NCBI GenBank assembly: GCA_035443185.1
Contig: DAORRV010000016.1
Span: forward strand, 1 to 47,934
Reading direction: 5' to 3'
Source of the DNA: UBA2330 sp035443185
Lineage (GTDB): Bacteria > Bacteroidota > Ignavibacteria > Tepidaquicellales > Tepidaquicellaceae
DNA length: 47,934 bases
Part shown: in pieces, positions 8,141-17,840 of the stretch
Layout: each line of letters starts with the position of its first letter
Position numbering within the stretch: the first letter of the stretch is position 1
The notes under the pieces: generated by a model
What the model was told of the DNA's origin: nothing
Database searches by the model: none
What the model saw: only the letters and a program-made list of their open reading frames with translations
Program-made: the position numbers and the translations under genes

Positions 8141-9658
8141 TTGAAAGTTACCGACGATCTTTTCCAGCTTATTAAATCACTTGAGCAATCCGAAAAGAGA
8201 TACTTCAAAATTTTTGCTTCAATGCACATTAAAGATACTGATAACAATCAGTACCTGAAACTTTTTGATGCTATTGATAAACAGGAAAATTACGATGAAG
8301 ATGATATCAAAAAAAAATTTGCAAAAGAAAAATTCATTAAGCAGATCCATGTTGCAAAAAATTATCTATACAATAACATTTTAAAAAGTCTGCGTTTATA
8401 TCATTCTGACAGATCCAAAGTCAACGAACTAATGGATATTCTCAGAGATGTACAGATCCTTTACGATAAATCTCTTTATAAACAATGCAGGAAACTCCTC
8501 GAGAAAGCTAAAAAAATAGCATACACTTACGAAAAGCATGCTCAGATACTTGCAGTAATAGACTGGGAAAAAACCCTTGCCAGAACAAGCTCTTACTCAA
8601 ATACCGATGAGGCTGAACTTATTTCATATTATAATGAACATAATGTTGCTACTGAAAAACTAATTAACTTAAATGAATACTGGAACCTTGCGACTAAGGC
8701 ATTTATGTTTAGAAAAAAACAAGGTGATTTTAGAGACAGAAATGAGTTAAAAAAATTCAACAGCATCTTTGAAAACGAACTGTTGACATCTGAAAAATTC
8801 GCTACTTCATTTCTTTCAAAAACATTTTATTACAACCTTAAAGGATTATATTATCTGACAAATAAAGACAATAAAAATCTTTTAATTCATTGTGAAAAAA
8901 TAGTCAGACTGCTTGAAGAAAATCCTGTACTTTTAAAAGAGGACAATTACATTGCGTCACTATATAATCTTTTATTGGTTGAGATCGAATTAAAAAAATT
9001 TAGTGATGCACTGAAAACAATAAATAAAATAAGAAGTATCAAGACTGACTCTTCGACTTTACAGGCGAGGATATTTGTGACATCATATGATACGGAAATA
9101 AACTTATATATGAAATCCGGAGAGTTCCGCAAAGGCGAAAAACTTGTTGTTGAGATTGATGAAGGTCTTGTTAAAATGAAAAGTAAGATCAACAAGGAAT
9201 CCAAAATTTTATTCGCTTACAATATAGCATATATTTATTTCGGATTAAAAAAATATGATGAATCTCTGATCAGAATAAATGAGATCATAAATGACAAGGA
9301 ATTAAAAATCAGAGAGGATATTCAATGCTTTGCAAGAATTTTAAATCTGCTTATACATTATGAACTCGGAAATTATGACCTTATAGAATATATTATGAAA
9401 TCAACCAAAAGGTATCTTTCTAGTAAAAACAAATTCAATAAATTTGAATCCATTACATTAGGTCAGATCAGAAAACTTATCAGTGAAAAAACAGAAGATA
9501 AGAACTATCTGTTTATAGAATGGAAAAAAGAATTAGATAAAATATCTGATGACATAATGGAAATAAATGCTTTAGAATATTTCGATCTTATTTCATGGAT
9601 TGACAGTAAGCTTACGGGGGAGTCCTTTATTGATCTGTTAAAAAGGAAAAATACTTAA
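8141..9658 (+). CDS. Helical-repeat protein of unknown function (copy 1)
   Basis: I do not recognise a named family. The 505-residue protein starts at TTG, has no signal peptide or membrane segment, and is almost entirely alpha-helical and rich in Lys, Glu, Leu and Asn. The first 100 residues (DDLFQLIKSLEQSEKRYFKIF onward) look like a small helical domain. The rest has TPR-like helix pairs, for example NIAYIYFGLKKYDESLIRIN and LNLLIHYELGNYDLIEY. A protein at 15402-16865 shows the same size, N-terminal pattern and C-terminal helix pairs, so the two are probably distant paralogues. Likely a cytoplasmic protein-interaction scaffold, judged from fold type only. Confidence 0.75.
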   Translation: MKVTDDLFQLIKSLEQSEKRYFKIFASMHIKDTDNNQYLKLFDAIDKQENYDEDDIKKKFAKEKFIKQIHVAKNYLYNNILKSLRLYHSDRSKVNELMDILRDVQILYDKSLYKQCRKLLEKAKKIAYTYEKHAQILAVIDWEKTLARTSSYSNTDEAELISYYNEHNVATEKLINLNEYWNLATKAFMFRKKQGDFRDRNELKKFNSIFENELLTSEKFATSFLSKTFYYNLKGLYYLTNKDNKNLLIHCEKIVRLLEENPVLLKEDNYIASLYNLLLVEIELKKFSDALKTINKIRSIKTDSSTLQARIFVTSYDTEINLYMKSGEFRKGEKLVVEIDEGLVKMKSKINKESKILFAYNIAYIYFGLKKYDESLIRINEIINDKELKIREDIQCFARILNLLIHYELGNYDLIEYIMKSTKRYLSSKNKFNKFESITLGQIRKLISEKTEDKNYLFIEWKKELDKISDDIMEINALEYFDLISWIDSKLTGESFIDLLKRKNT

Positions 9659-9781
9659 AAGGATTTTTTGAACTAACTTTTAAAGCAGGTATAAATAAAG
9701 AATAAAAGGGTGATACTTTATTAATATATTTTAATGAACAGAATTTTTATTTTGATAAAAAATTTTAAGTAAATCTAAATA

Positions 9782-11428
9782 ATGAGCAGAAACATTAAAG
9801 CTCCTACCGGTAATAAACTTTCATGTAAGAGCTGGACCACTGAGGCAGCATTGAGAATGCTGATGAATAATCTTGATTCAGAAGTAGCAGAAAGACCGGA
9901 AGATCTTATCGTATATGGCGGCAGCGGAAAAGCTGCAAGGAACTGGGAATGTTATGATAAAATTGTAGAATCTTTAAAAGTTCTTAACGATGATGAAACT
10001 CTTTTAGTACAATCAGGAAAACCTGTTGCAATTTTTAAAACACACAAAGATGCTCCAAGAGTAATGATTTCAAATTCTCAGATAGTGCCGGCATGGGCTG
10101 ACTGGGATGAGTTCAGAAGGCTAGAAGCACTTGGTCTTACAATGTACGGTCAGATGACAGCAGGTTCATGGATATATATTGGCACACAGGGAATTTTACA
10201 GGGAACTTATGAAACATTTGCATCATGCGCGGACAAACATTTCGGCGGTACACTTGCCGGACGATTTGTACTTACTTGCGGACTTGGTGGAATGGGCGGA
10301 GCTCAGCCTCTGGCAGCTACACTTAACGGAGCTGCTATCCTCGGAGTGGATGTGGACGAAAGCCGGATTCAAAAAAGAATAGATACGGGATACTGCGATG
10401 TCATGACTCATGATCTTGATGAGGCACTGCAATTAATCCTTGAGGCTAAGCGGACAAAAACCGATAAATCGGTTGGCCTCGTCGGAAACGCTGCCGAAAT
10501 TCTTCCCGAAATTCTCAAAAGAGGAATTATACCTGACGTCGTCACTGATCAAACCTCTGCTCATGACATGCTGAACGGTTACGTTCCAATGGATATGCCT
10601 TTTAATGAAGCCATCACACTCAGAAAATCCGATCCGCAAAAATATCAGGAACTTGCACGAAAGACCGTTGTGATTCACTGCAAAACTATGTGGGAATTTA
10701 TGAAGAAAGGTTCTGTCGTTTTTGATTATGGAAATAATCTGCGTGGTGAAGCTTATAATAATTGTTTCAAATCCGCTTTTGAAATTCCCGGATTTGTCCC
10801 GGAATATATCAGACCATTATTCTGTGAAGGAAAAGGTCCTTTCAGATGGGTTGCACTATCCGGAGATCCTGAAGATATTTACAGAACTGATGAAGTTATT
10901 ATGAAAGCATTTCCTGATAATAAACCATTACACAAATGGCTGAAAGCAGCCAGAGAGAAAGTTCATTTTCAGGGATTACCTTCGAGGATATGCTGGCTTG
11001 GTTACGGAGACAGAGCAAAGGCAGGGAAATTATTTAATGATCTAGTCAGAGATGGAATTGTTTCTGCGCCAATAGTTATCGGCAGAGATCATCTTGACTG
11101 CGGAAGTGTAGCTTCTCCAAACCGAGAAACAGAAAAAATGAAAGACGGTTCTGATGCAATTGCTGACTGGCCGATCCTGAATTTTGGACTTCATTGCATT
11201 GGAGGTGCAAGCTGGGTTTCACTTCATCACGGAGGTGGTGTGGGAATTGGCAATTCAATTCATTCCGGAATGGTGATCGTTGCAGACGGAAGTAAAGATG
11301 CCGAAGTACGTCTGGAAAGATGTCTCACTTATGATCCGGGTATGGGAATTGTGAGACATGCTGATGCCGGATACGATCTTGCAATCGAAGAAAAAGACAG
11401 GTTTGGAATCAATATGCCAATGCTTTAA
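9782..11428 (+). CDS. hutU: Urocanate hydratase
   Basis: A 548-residue urocanase, the normal family length. It converts urocanate to 4-imidazolone-5-propanoate, the second step of histidine breakdown, using tightly bound NAD+ as an electrophile. Recognisable blocks are YGGSGKAARNWECYD (about residues 41-55), the glycine-rich NAD+ site CGLGGMGGAQPL, GDPEDIYRTDEV, and the C-terminal HHGGGVGIGNSIHSGMV. The start is an ATG at 9782. None of the other hut genes (hutH, hutI, hutG) is in the window, so the gene is an orphan here; its partners may lie elsewhere. Confidence 0.97.
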   Translation: MSRNIKAPTGNKLSCKSWTTEAALRMLMNNLDSEVAERPEDLIVYGGSGKAARNWECYDKIVESLKVLNDDETLLVQSGKPVAIFKTHKDAPRVMISNSQIVPAWADWDEFRRLEALGLTMYGQMTAGSWIYIGTQGILQGTYETFASCADKHFGGTLAGRFVLTCGLGGMGGAQPLAATLNGAAILGVDVDESRIQKRIDTGYCDVMTHDLDEALQLILEAKRTKTDKSVGLVGNAAEILPEILKRGIIPDVVTDQTSAHDMLNGYVPMDMPFNEAITLRKSDPQKYQELARKTVVIHCKTMWEFMKKGSVVFDYGNNLRGEAYNNCFKSAFEIPGFVPEYIRPLFCEGKGPFRWVALSGDPEDIYRTDEVIMKAFPDNKPLHKWLKAAREKVHFQGLPSRICWLGYGDRAKAGKLFNDLVRDGIVSAPIVIGRDHLDCGSVASPNRETEKMKDGSDAIADWPILNFGLHCIGGASWVSLHHGGGVGIGNSIHSGMVIVADGSKDAEVRLERCLTYDPGMGIVRHADAGYDLAIEEKDRFGINMPML

Positions 11429-11515
11429 ATGTAAATACAAAGATTCAAACTTGAAATGATGTACTATAATAATTAATTTAATACGAAAAATTTTAACAAG
11501 ACTGGAAAATAATTA

Positions 11516-13138
11516 ATGAAACTATCTAAACCGGGTGCACTGAATTTTTTTAATGTTGTTTTGCTTGCAGTTGCATCTATTCAATATTATCTGCTTACTC
11601 CCCTTAATGAATACAGCGAAACTTATTTACAAACTGTGCTGGATTTTGATTATAAATTTAAACTCATTCCCGGATTCCTGATATTTTATATGTCGATTTA
11701 TATTTTACTCTTAATGGTAATTTTATTTATCATAAAGAGTAAAGAAAGCAGCGATCTTACAATATTTCTGCTGGCTACAATATTTTTATGGAGTCTTGTT
11801 AATTTTATGCATGGATATTTCCCGATAATGAATGTACTAAGACCAAAAGTAGAAGGAGCTGGTTTTTTCTTTGAAGCATTAAATAGTCTTTATAAAAATG
11901 TAAAACCGTTTAACACACTTCCAAATTGGCATGTAGCCACTGCACTGCTTCTGTGTATTGCTTATGTAAAGAATAAATTTAAACGGCAAATTATTATTTA
12001 TATCTGGGCACTTTTTATAATATTATCACCACTGTTTCTCAAGATGACTTATATCTTGGATGTCATAATTGCGATACCTCTTCCTTTCCTGTGTTATTAT
12101 CTTGCTGAAAAAATCTCTACAGTAAAACTCCGAACTGAGAAAGTTCAGGAAATTGTAAAAACATTTTCGCTGGAATCTTTAGTACAGTCAGTTGCAATTG
12201 GTATAAGAGATGAATCTACAATTTCTTCACTTATAGAAGGTCTGACAAGGATCGAAAAAAGCATGAACGAAAAAGATAAATCTGAATTAACTAATATTCT
12301 TTCAGGATTTGATCCTCCGCTTACTTCACTAAAGCAGGTTATTAACAACATGATTGAATCCATTTCTGCAGAAAAACAATTATCAAAAGCCCAGCAAATA
12401 TACGGTGAAAGCAGCAAATCTTATTCTCCTTCAGATACTGAAATAAAACGTGTAACAGATGATATGATCTCAGATGCATGTAAACCGTTTGACAATTCTA
12501 AATTCAGACATGAACTTCTCGAATTAAAAAGAAGGAATACAGGGAAGATCAATACTACCTCAATAGAAGAGCTTGCAAAAGACAGATCAAATGATATTAT
12601 TTTCAGATTTAAAAGTTTTGTAGAATCACATAAAAAAGATATACCCGTTATAAATAAGATCTCGGGACCAGCTGATGCGTTTTCGGAAATTTCTTTTGAC
12701 GACATAAAATTATTTTCAAAAGAATTAAGAAAGCCGCCTTATGAAATTTCGCCCGATGAAGTCTGGAATGCTTTTTACAGAGTCGAACCTGACCGCGTAA
12801 AGCCGCTATCCGATCTGAATAATTCAGTTAATGTAATTTCACTTACTCAATTTGTAACTGGTAAAATTGAAATGCTGGAACCCTTTGGTGATATTGTCGA
12901 CAGAAAATTTAAAAACTGGCTGGTCGAAAATGAATCTGCCGGTAAGAAATATTCAGAGGAGCAAATGGAATGGCTTAATATGATGAAAACATATGTATCT
13001 ACTTTTCTTAAAATTGACATGATGAGTTTTAATGATCCGCCGTTTATTAATAAAGGCGGTGCTGCACGGGCTTATAATCTTTTTAGTACTGATCTTAATA
13101 AAATACTTTCTGATCTTAATGAAAGACTTGTTGCCTGA
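11516..13138 (+). CDS. Degenerate PAP2/AUR1-like membrane protein with large helical C-terminal domain
   Basis: A 540-residue protein with five or six membrane segments in residues 8-200, then a soluble, mostly helical region (200-540) that I do not recognise. The membrane half keeps parts of the PAP2 phosphatase signature: LRP at 108-110, and TLPNWHVATALL (H139) in the place of the usual SFPSxHxA. Motif 3, normally HYxxD, reads MTYILD (177-182), with Thr where the nucleophilic His should be. It is therefore probably not an active phosphatase; it may bind lipid or act as a sensor. It follows hutU by 87 nt but shares no obvious pathway with it. Confidence 0.65.
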   Translation: MKLSKPGALNFFNVVLLAVASIQYYLLTPLNEYSETYLQTVLDFDYKFKLIPGFLIFYMSIYILLLMVILFIIKSKESSDLTIFLLATIFLWSLVNFMHGYFPIMNVLRPKVEGAGFFFEALNSLYKNVKPFNTLPNWHVATALLLCIAYVKNKFKRQIIIYIWALFIILSPLFLKMTYILDVIIAIPLPFLCYYLAEKISTVKLRTEKVQEIVKTFSLESLVQSVAIGIRDESTISSLIEGLTRIEKSMNEKDKSELTNILSGFDPPLTSLKQVINNMIESISAEKQLSKAQQIYGESSKSYSPSDTEIKRVTDDMISDACKPFDNSKFRHELLELKRRNTGKINTTSIEELAKDRSNDIIFRFKSFVESHKKDIPVINKISGPADAFSEISFDDIKLFSKELRKPPYEISPDEVWNAFYRVEPDRVKPLSDLNNSVNVISLTQFVTGKIEMLEPFGDIVDRKFKNWLVENESAGKKYSEEQMEWLNMMKTYVSTFLKIDMMSFNDPPFINKGGAARAYNLFSTDLNKILSDLNERLVA

Positions 13139-13181
13139 TAATTTCATTTAATCGTTTTATAATAATCTTATCTAAAAATAA

Positions 13182-13221
13182 AAAAAATGTCATCAGAGTT
13201 ATCTATCTGATGACATTTTTT
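13182..13221. terminator. Bidirectional terminator, perfect 16-bp stem
   Basis: 13182-13197 pairs perfectly with 13206-13221 across an 8-nt loop, with A and T tracts at the two ends. It lies between convergent genes (the PAP2-like gene on plus, the dockerin-tailed secreted protein on minus). Confidence 0.9.
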
Positions 13222-13243
13222 TGTGATCTGATTTATCTTTATT

Positions 13244-15205
13244 TTAAGGTTTCATAACTGCGACAAAATTATCAGCATTATTTGAAGTAACAGACAGATC
13301 TGTCAGATCTGCAACATTATCTCCGTTCACATCTGTAGAAATATATCCCGCTGCAAAATTAAATGCATCATTATCTATCAATGATACATCTGAAATATCA
13401 ATTACACCGTCTTTATTTATTTCACCGCTGTATGAACAATATCTTCCCAGTGTCAGCACAGAGTTATTTCCAAAAGACTGTGAAGCTGATGTTGTAAAAT
13501 TGAAATTTGAAATTACATTTGATATAGCAATACCTGCTCCGGACCATGTCTCAAGTGCATTTCTATGAGAAGTCTGAATGAAATAATTTCCGGCCGGTGC
13601 TGAAAAATAAACTTTTCCGTTTCCGTTTGCATCAAGAAAAACTGAAAAAGAATCTACAGCTGCATAAGGTGAAGTACTGTTTCGGATAAGGAACTTAACT
13701 GTATCCTGAACCTGAGAAGCACCGTTCCACATGGCTTCAATACCTAATGTTACATCAAGTGTCAGTTGCCCTAAAGTCCCATCGAGATTTATATTCTGAG
13801 CAAGTATGTCACCCGATCCTGAACGGTTATCACTCCAAACCATAGTGACCATTCCGCTGGTATTATCCATTGCTGATTGCCTTCTGACCTTACTGCTTAA
13901 AAATGAAGCGGCAGTAATAATATTTCCGGACCATAAAGATTCTGATGAAGGTCCTGTTTTCAATCCTTTTACAAGTGTATTTGCACTTGCAAACTGTGAT
14001 TCAGAATATGAAACTACTACACTGGTATCATTAGAAAGTGCAGATATAAAACTAAGCTGATTATTATCCATTGCTTTAAATTCTTTACCTGAAGTTCCCC
14101 ACTGCTGATTTCCTGCGGCATCAAATTTTTGTCCGTACAATCCACCTACTACCGTTTGCGCGCCATTTGTTTCAGTCCAGAAAGTTACTGTCTCACCGGT
14201 AGAAGGCAGGTAAGTAGTCGATGGACTGTAATGTTGATTTGTAGAAAGTGTAGTTGCCTCAGTACCGTTCTTTGGAAACTGTGCTGCACCTGTAGAATTA
14301 AATCTCTGAACCCAGACACTAGATCTTGTATTTACATCTCTGTCATCTGTCCATGTATAGACTGCTCCGTCCTGACCGTCACTTACAAGTGTAGGAATGT
14401 AAGAAAGACCATAGATCCTGCCGATATTCTGAACAGTATCCTGCGGAGCTGTCCAGAGTCCGTTTCCATTTACATCAAATTTTTGTGTAAAAAGTTTTGT
14501 CGAGCTTGTAGTTACAATATTTCCAAGATATACGATCCATGACATTATCACATTTCCTGAATTGGATTTTATCAGTCTTGCATATTCCCATCTTTCTGCT
14601 CCTGTTCCTCTTAATTTCTTCGGCGCAGATCCCCATTGCTTTACGCCTGCAGAATTCAGTTTCTGCATTGCAATAATTCTGTTGCCTCCTGAAATATACT
14701 GCCACGCAAATACAAAATTACCATCTGAAGTTGTAGTAACTACAGGAATATTCTGAACTATAGTAGTAGAATCTGTAAGTGAAATTCCGTTAGCTCCCCA
14801 GAGGAAATTTCCGGTTGGACTGATCAGATAAGCAAACGGATTCAGTTGTGATCCGTTTCTCAGATCTGTAAATACGAGTACAGCATTATCATTTGCATCT
14901 ACATCAATATTAAAATCCTGCAAAAAAGTATTTTGTGTATGATTACTTATCAGCAATCCGTTGTTTGGAAACTGTGGAACTCCGTGTCTGTCAAGCTTTT
15001 GCAAATACACAGAATAGTTTGGAACACTGTTGTCAAACCAGGTAATATAACATCCGCCGTCTGAAGTAGTAGCGATCTTAGGTGTTGCCTGATCTGAAGC
15101 TGCATTGCTGATCACTGTATTGTCAGATGCATTTGAAGTCCATTGCGTCATTCCTTCTGTCATCGTAAAGATCATCAAAAGAAATGTAAGTATGAAAATT
15201 TTCAT
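13244..15205 (-). CDS. Large secreted protein with propeller-like repeats and dockerin-type tail
   Basis: A 653-residue protein with a signal peptide (about 1-20). Its body has recurring units of the form DGGxxITWxDN then LQKLDRxGxPQFPNNG (seen near 47-80, and again as DGQDGAVYTWTDDRD and VQRFNSTGAAQFPKNG), which suggests a beta-propeller. The last 60 residues hold two Ca2+-binding EF-hand-like loops of dockerin type, NKDGVIDISDVSL and DVNGDNVADLTDLSV. Unlike the other secreted proteins here it has no FPNPFNP sorting domain. Dockerin-like tails outside cellulosomes are common and do not imply cellulose breakdown. Function unknown; probably extracellular. Confidence 0.82.
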   Translation of the reverse strand: MKIFILTFLLMIFTMTEGMTQWTSNASDNTVISNAASDQATPKIATTSDGGCYITWFDNSVPNYSVYLQKLDRHGVPQFPNNGLLISNHTQNTFLQDFNIDVDANDNAVLVFTDLRNGSQLNPFAYLISPTGNFLWGANGISLTDSTTIVQNIPVVTTTSDGNFVFAWQYISGGNRIIAMQKLNSAGVKQWGSAPKKLRGTGAERWEYARLIKSNSGNVIMSWIVYLGNIVTTSSTKLFTQKFDVNGNGLWTAPQDTVQNIGRIYGLSYIPTLVSDGQDGAVYTWTDDRDVNTRSSVWVQRFNSTGAAQFPKNGTEATTLSTNQHYSPSTTYLPSTGETVTFWTETNGAQTVVGGLYGQKFDAAGNQQWGTSGKEFKAMDNNQLSFISALSNDTSVVVSYSESQFASANTLVKGLKTGPSSESLWSGNIITAASFLSSKVRRQSAMDNTSGMVTMVWSDNRSGSGDILAQNINLDGTLGQLTLDVTLGIEAMWNGASQVQDTVKFLIRNSTSPYAAVDSFSVFLDANGNGKVYFSAPAGNYFIQTSHRNALETWSGAGIAISNVISNFNFTTSASQSFGNNSVLTLGRYCSYSGEINKDGVIDISDVSLIDNDAFNFAAGYISTDVNGDNVADLTDLSVTSNNADNFVAVMKP

Positions 15206-15401
15206 AATTATAAAATTGGTTTATTATGTTGTTTAATTTAAAAAAAATATCGCTTTGTTAAAAATGTATACAAACTTATTAATAATCAGTAAATTGTTCA
15301 AAGAAAGAAAAGTTATGTTCTACCCATAAAATTTTTCAAAATACATTAATATTTCATTTAATTTAAAGCTATTTATACATATAATCTAAATATTTTTACC
15401 C

Positions 15402-16865
15402 ATGAATATATTAAATTCAAAGCTGTTTTTACTTATTGATTCTTTTTCAGATCATGATATAAAAGAATTTAAAAAACTTATCACTTCAAACTTTTTTTCA
15501 AATGGCAGAAATTATAAAGGTCTGATAAATCTGATTTTAAAAATCAAGAAAAAAAAAATGAAGGAATATACATCCGATCAGTTTTATTCAGATCTTTTCC
15601 CTGATAAAAAATTCAGTGTTCAGACACTTGACAACAGGATGTCAGAATTATTTAAGCTTGCAGAGGAGTATCTGATCATTAAAACATTAAGGGAAAATAA
15701 AGCTGAAAGAAACAAAATTCTTTTACTAGCATTTTATAATCAAAAGAGCAGTAGATTTTTTGAAAAGCAATATTCTCGGACAAAAAAACTTATTACCTCT
15801 GAGCCTGAAAGTGACAATAAATATTTTAGTTTATCATTTATAGACAGATTAAATATTTCTTATTCAAATGAGAAGGTAATTTCAGAGAATACTTACACTA
15901 ATTATTATGAACATTCACAATATATTACGGCGTTATTTTTAAAAAATTTATTTGACTTTGGATTTGAATTCATTCAACAGGAGCAGACTAACAGAACTTT
16001 TGATTTTAACATTGTAAATGAATTTCTAAAATCTCTTGAAATAAGCCCGTCAATAATAAATAAATTACAAAGTAGTGACAGGAGTATATTTAAAATTGTT
16101 ATAATGGAATTTTATTTTTATAAAATGTTCAAAACTCCTGAGGAGATAGATAATTATTTTGAAGGTCGAAAATTATTTGTCGAACTCTCAGATTCTTTAG
16201 ATGAAAATTATAAGATCTCACTATACAAAAAGCTGACAAACTATTGTATATTAAGGCAGAATCAGGGTATTAAAAAATTTCAGAAAGAATTGTTTGATCT
16301 ATACAATGAACAGCTTAAGCTTGGTCATTTTCCAGAAAATAAAAAAGCATTTCCTTCTACTACTTTCAGAAATTATGTACTCATCGGCATTATCGTAAAA
16401 AGGATAAAATGGACAGAAGATTTTATAAAAAAATATTCGGAATATCTGCCGGAAGATAACAGAGATGATGAAATAAAATTATCATACTCAAAACTTTTTT
16501 TCAGCAGTAAGCATTATAAAAAATCCCTTGAATGTCTGACAAGTTTTAAAGGACAGAATTATATGCATTATTGTGATGCTTCAATCTTAAAATTGTGTAC
16601 TTATTATGAAACAGAAAAATTTGAAGAGGCATTTTCAGAAATGGATAAGCTAAAACATTATCTGAGAAACCATTCTGAAGTACCTGAAATTCACAGGGAA
16701 TATTTTCTTAATTTTCTGAAAATATATCTTCTGCTCATTAAAATAAAAACCGGTGTAAACAATAAAGATCTGACCGAGCTTGAAAATCAGATAAATAAAA
16801 AGAAGCTAAGGTCGAGGGAGCATTGGCTTAGGGAGAAGATTTCAGAGCTGAAGAATTCTGAATAG
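15402..16865 (+). CDS. Helical-repeat protein of unknown function (copy 2)
   Basis: A 487-residue, Lys/Phe/Tyr-rich, all-helical protein without signal peptide. It opens with KLFLLIDSFSDHDIKEFKKLI, which parallels DDLFQLIKSLEQSEKRYFKIF at the start of the 8141-9658 product, and closes with TPR-like pairs such as KLFFSSKHYKKSLECLTSF and LKLCTYYETEKFEEAF, which parallel the matching region of that protein. The two are similar in length and layout but much diverged. No enzyme motif is seen. Likely a cytoplasmic scaffold. It is monocistronic, with its own terminator 18 nt after the stop codon. Confidence 0.72.
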   Translation: MNILNSKLFLLIDSFSDHDIKEFKKLITSNFFSNGRNYKGLINLILKIKKKKMKEYTSDQFYSDLFPDKKFSVQTLDNRMSELFKLAEEYLIIKTLRENKAERNKILLLAFYNQKSSRFFEKQYSRTKKLITSEPESDNKYFSLSFIDRLNISYSNEKVISENTYTNYYEHSQYITALFLKNLFDFGFEFIQQEQTNRTFDFNIVNEFLKSLEISPSIINKLQSSDRSIFKIVIMEFYFYKMFKTPEEIDNYFEGRKLFVELSDSLDENYKISLYKKLTNYCILRQNQGIKKFQKELFDLYNEQLKLGHFPENKKAFPSTTFRNYVLIGIIVKRIKWTEDFIKKYSEYLPEDNRDDEIKLSYSKLFFSSKHYKKSLECLTSFKGQNYMHYCDASILKLCTYYETEKFEEAFSEMDKLKHYLRNHSEVPEIHREYFLNFLKIYLLLIKIKTGVNNKDLTELENQINKKKLRSREHWLREKISELKNSE

Positions 16866-16882
16866 ATATTCTATTTTAGATA

Positions 16883-16918
16883 AGCCATCAGGCAGTAATT
16901 CCTGACGGCTAAATTTTA
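16883..16918 (+). terminator. Terminator after the second helical-repeat gene
   Basis: AGCCATCAGG (16883-16892) pairs with CCTGACGGCT (16901-16910) with one mismatch and an 8-nt loop, followed by AAATTTTAT and, further on, a long T tract from 16924. It lies between convergent genes. Confidence 0.65.
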
Positions 16919-16931
16919 TATGAATTTTTTT

Positions 16932-17684
16932 TTATTTGCTAGACTTTAGCGCATCCAGTATATCCGACGGCTCTGCCCTGTTCCTGTAATCTGCATCGAG
17001 AAATGTGTAGATTATTTCTTTGTTTGTATCAATCACATAAGTTGCAGCAAGAGGCAGTTCATTACTTTCATCTCCGTTGTATGCGTGAAGGTCAAAACCT
17101 TTCTGATATGAATCTGCCACATCATTTGTCAGCTTGAAAACAATTCCGAATTGTCCGGCAACTTTGTTTCCGGGATCACTTAATACTTCAAATTCAAGAT
17201 TCTGTTTTTCGGAAGTAGAGAGAGAACTGTCGGGAAGTTCGGGAGTCAATGCGATCAAACTAGCACCGAGAGACTGAAAATTAGGAAGCTCCTGCTGTAG
17301 TCTTCTCAGAGTAATATTGCAGTAAGGACACCATCCGCCTCTGTACCATGTAAGGACAACCGGTCCTTTTTCCAGATATGAATAAAGAGTAACTTCTTCA
17401 CCTGCAGAATTTTTCAATAAAAAGTCAGGAGCAGTATCTCCATTATTTAGTGCATTTTCCAGAACGCCACTATTTACTACTGCCTGGGTTCCATCTGAAT
17501 ATATCTTTTTCTTTTCATCACTTGCCTTTAATTCAAAAGCTGCTTTTTTTTCATCAAGTAAACTTTGTAATGTTGGTAACGATTCTGTCTTTGTATTTTC
17601 TTCTGTTTCTGTTTGTGCGAAATTATTTTTAACCGGCAATAAAATTATACCTGTTAGAAATATTGTCATGAGTAATGTTTTCAT
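16932..17684 (-). CDS. Secreted peroxiredoxin-like protein (AhpC/TSA family)
   Basis: A 250-residue thioredoxin-fold protein with a signal peptide ending NNFAQ (about residue 24), so it is exported. After a charged helical spacer, the peroxiredoxin domain starts near residue 80 (NGDTAPDFLLKNSAGEEVTL). The active-site segment is TWYRGGWCPYCN, with C119 as the likely peroxidatic Cys and C122 as a CxxC partner. It is expected to reduce peroxides in the periplasm; the electron donor is not evident. The GWCPYC form is typical of AhpC/TSA proteins of the Bcp-like branch. No operon partner is evident: the next gene upstream on the strand is 264 nt away. Confidence 0.9.
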   Translation of the reverse strand: MKTLLMTIFLTGIILLPVKNNFAQTETEENTKTESLPTLQSLLDEKKAAFELKASDEKKKIYSDGTQAVVNSGVLENALNNGDTAPDFLLKNSAGEEVTLYSYLEKGPVVLTWYRGGWCPYCNITLRRLQQELPNFQSLGASLIALTPELPDSSLSTSEKQNLEFEVLSDPGNKVAGQFGIVFKLTNDVADSYQKGFDLHAYNGDESNELPLAATYVIDTNKEIIYTFLDADYRNRAEPSDILDALKSSK

Positions 17685-17717
17685 TTTATTATTTAATATT
17701 AAAAAAATTTTCTTTTA

Positions 17718-17747
17718 CCTCAAAGCCTCAAAGCCTTAAAGGATTTT
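17718..17747. repeat. CTCAAAGCCTTAAAGG-type intergenic repeat, copy 1
   Basis: A short internally repeated element (CCTCAAAGCCTCAAAGCCTTAAAGG region) in the spacer between the peroxiredoxin and the next gene. A related element in reverse orientation lies at 45675-45703. It looks like a dispersed intergenic repeat family with no coding content. Confidence 0.5.
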
Positions 17748-17840
17748 AATTTTAATGTTCTTAGCTTAGAGTCTCCGATACTTAGAGGCAGATTCAATGT
17801 TTTCTGATAGTCTGTTCTTCAATTTCAGAAATCAAACCTT

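Noticed and set aside
13244..15205. Dockerin tail as a cellulosome component
   Set aside because: No cohesin, glycoside hydrolase or scaffoldin in the window; such tails are common in unrelated secreted proteins.
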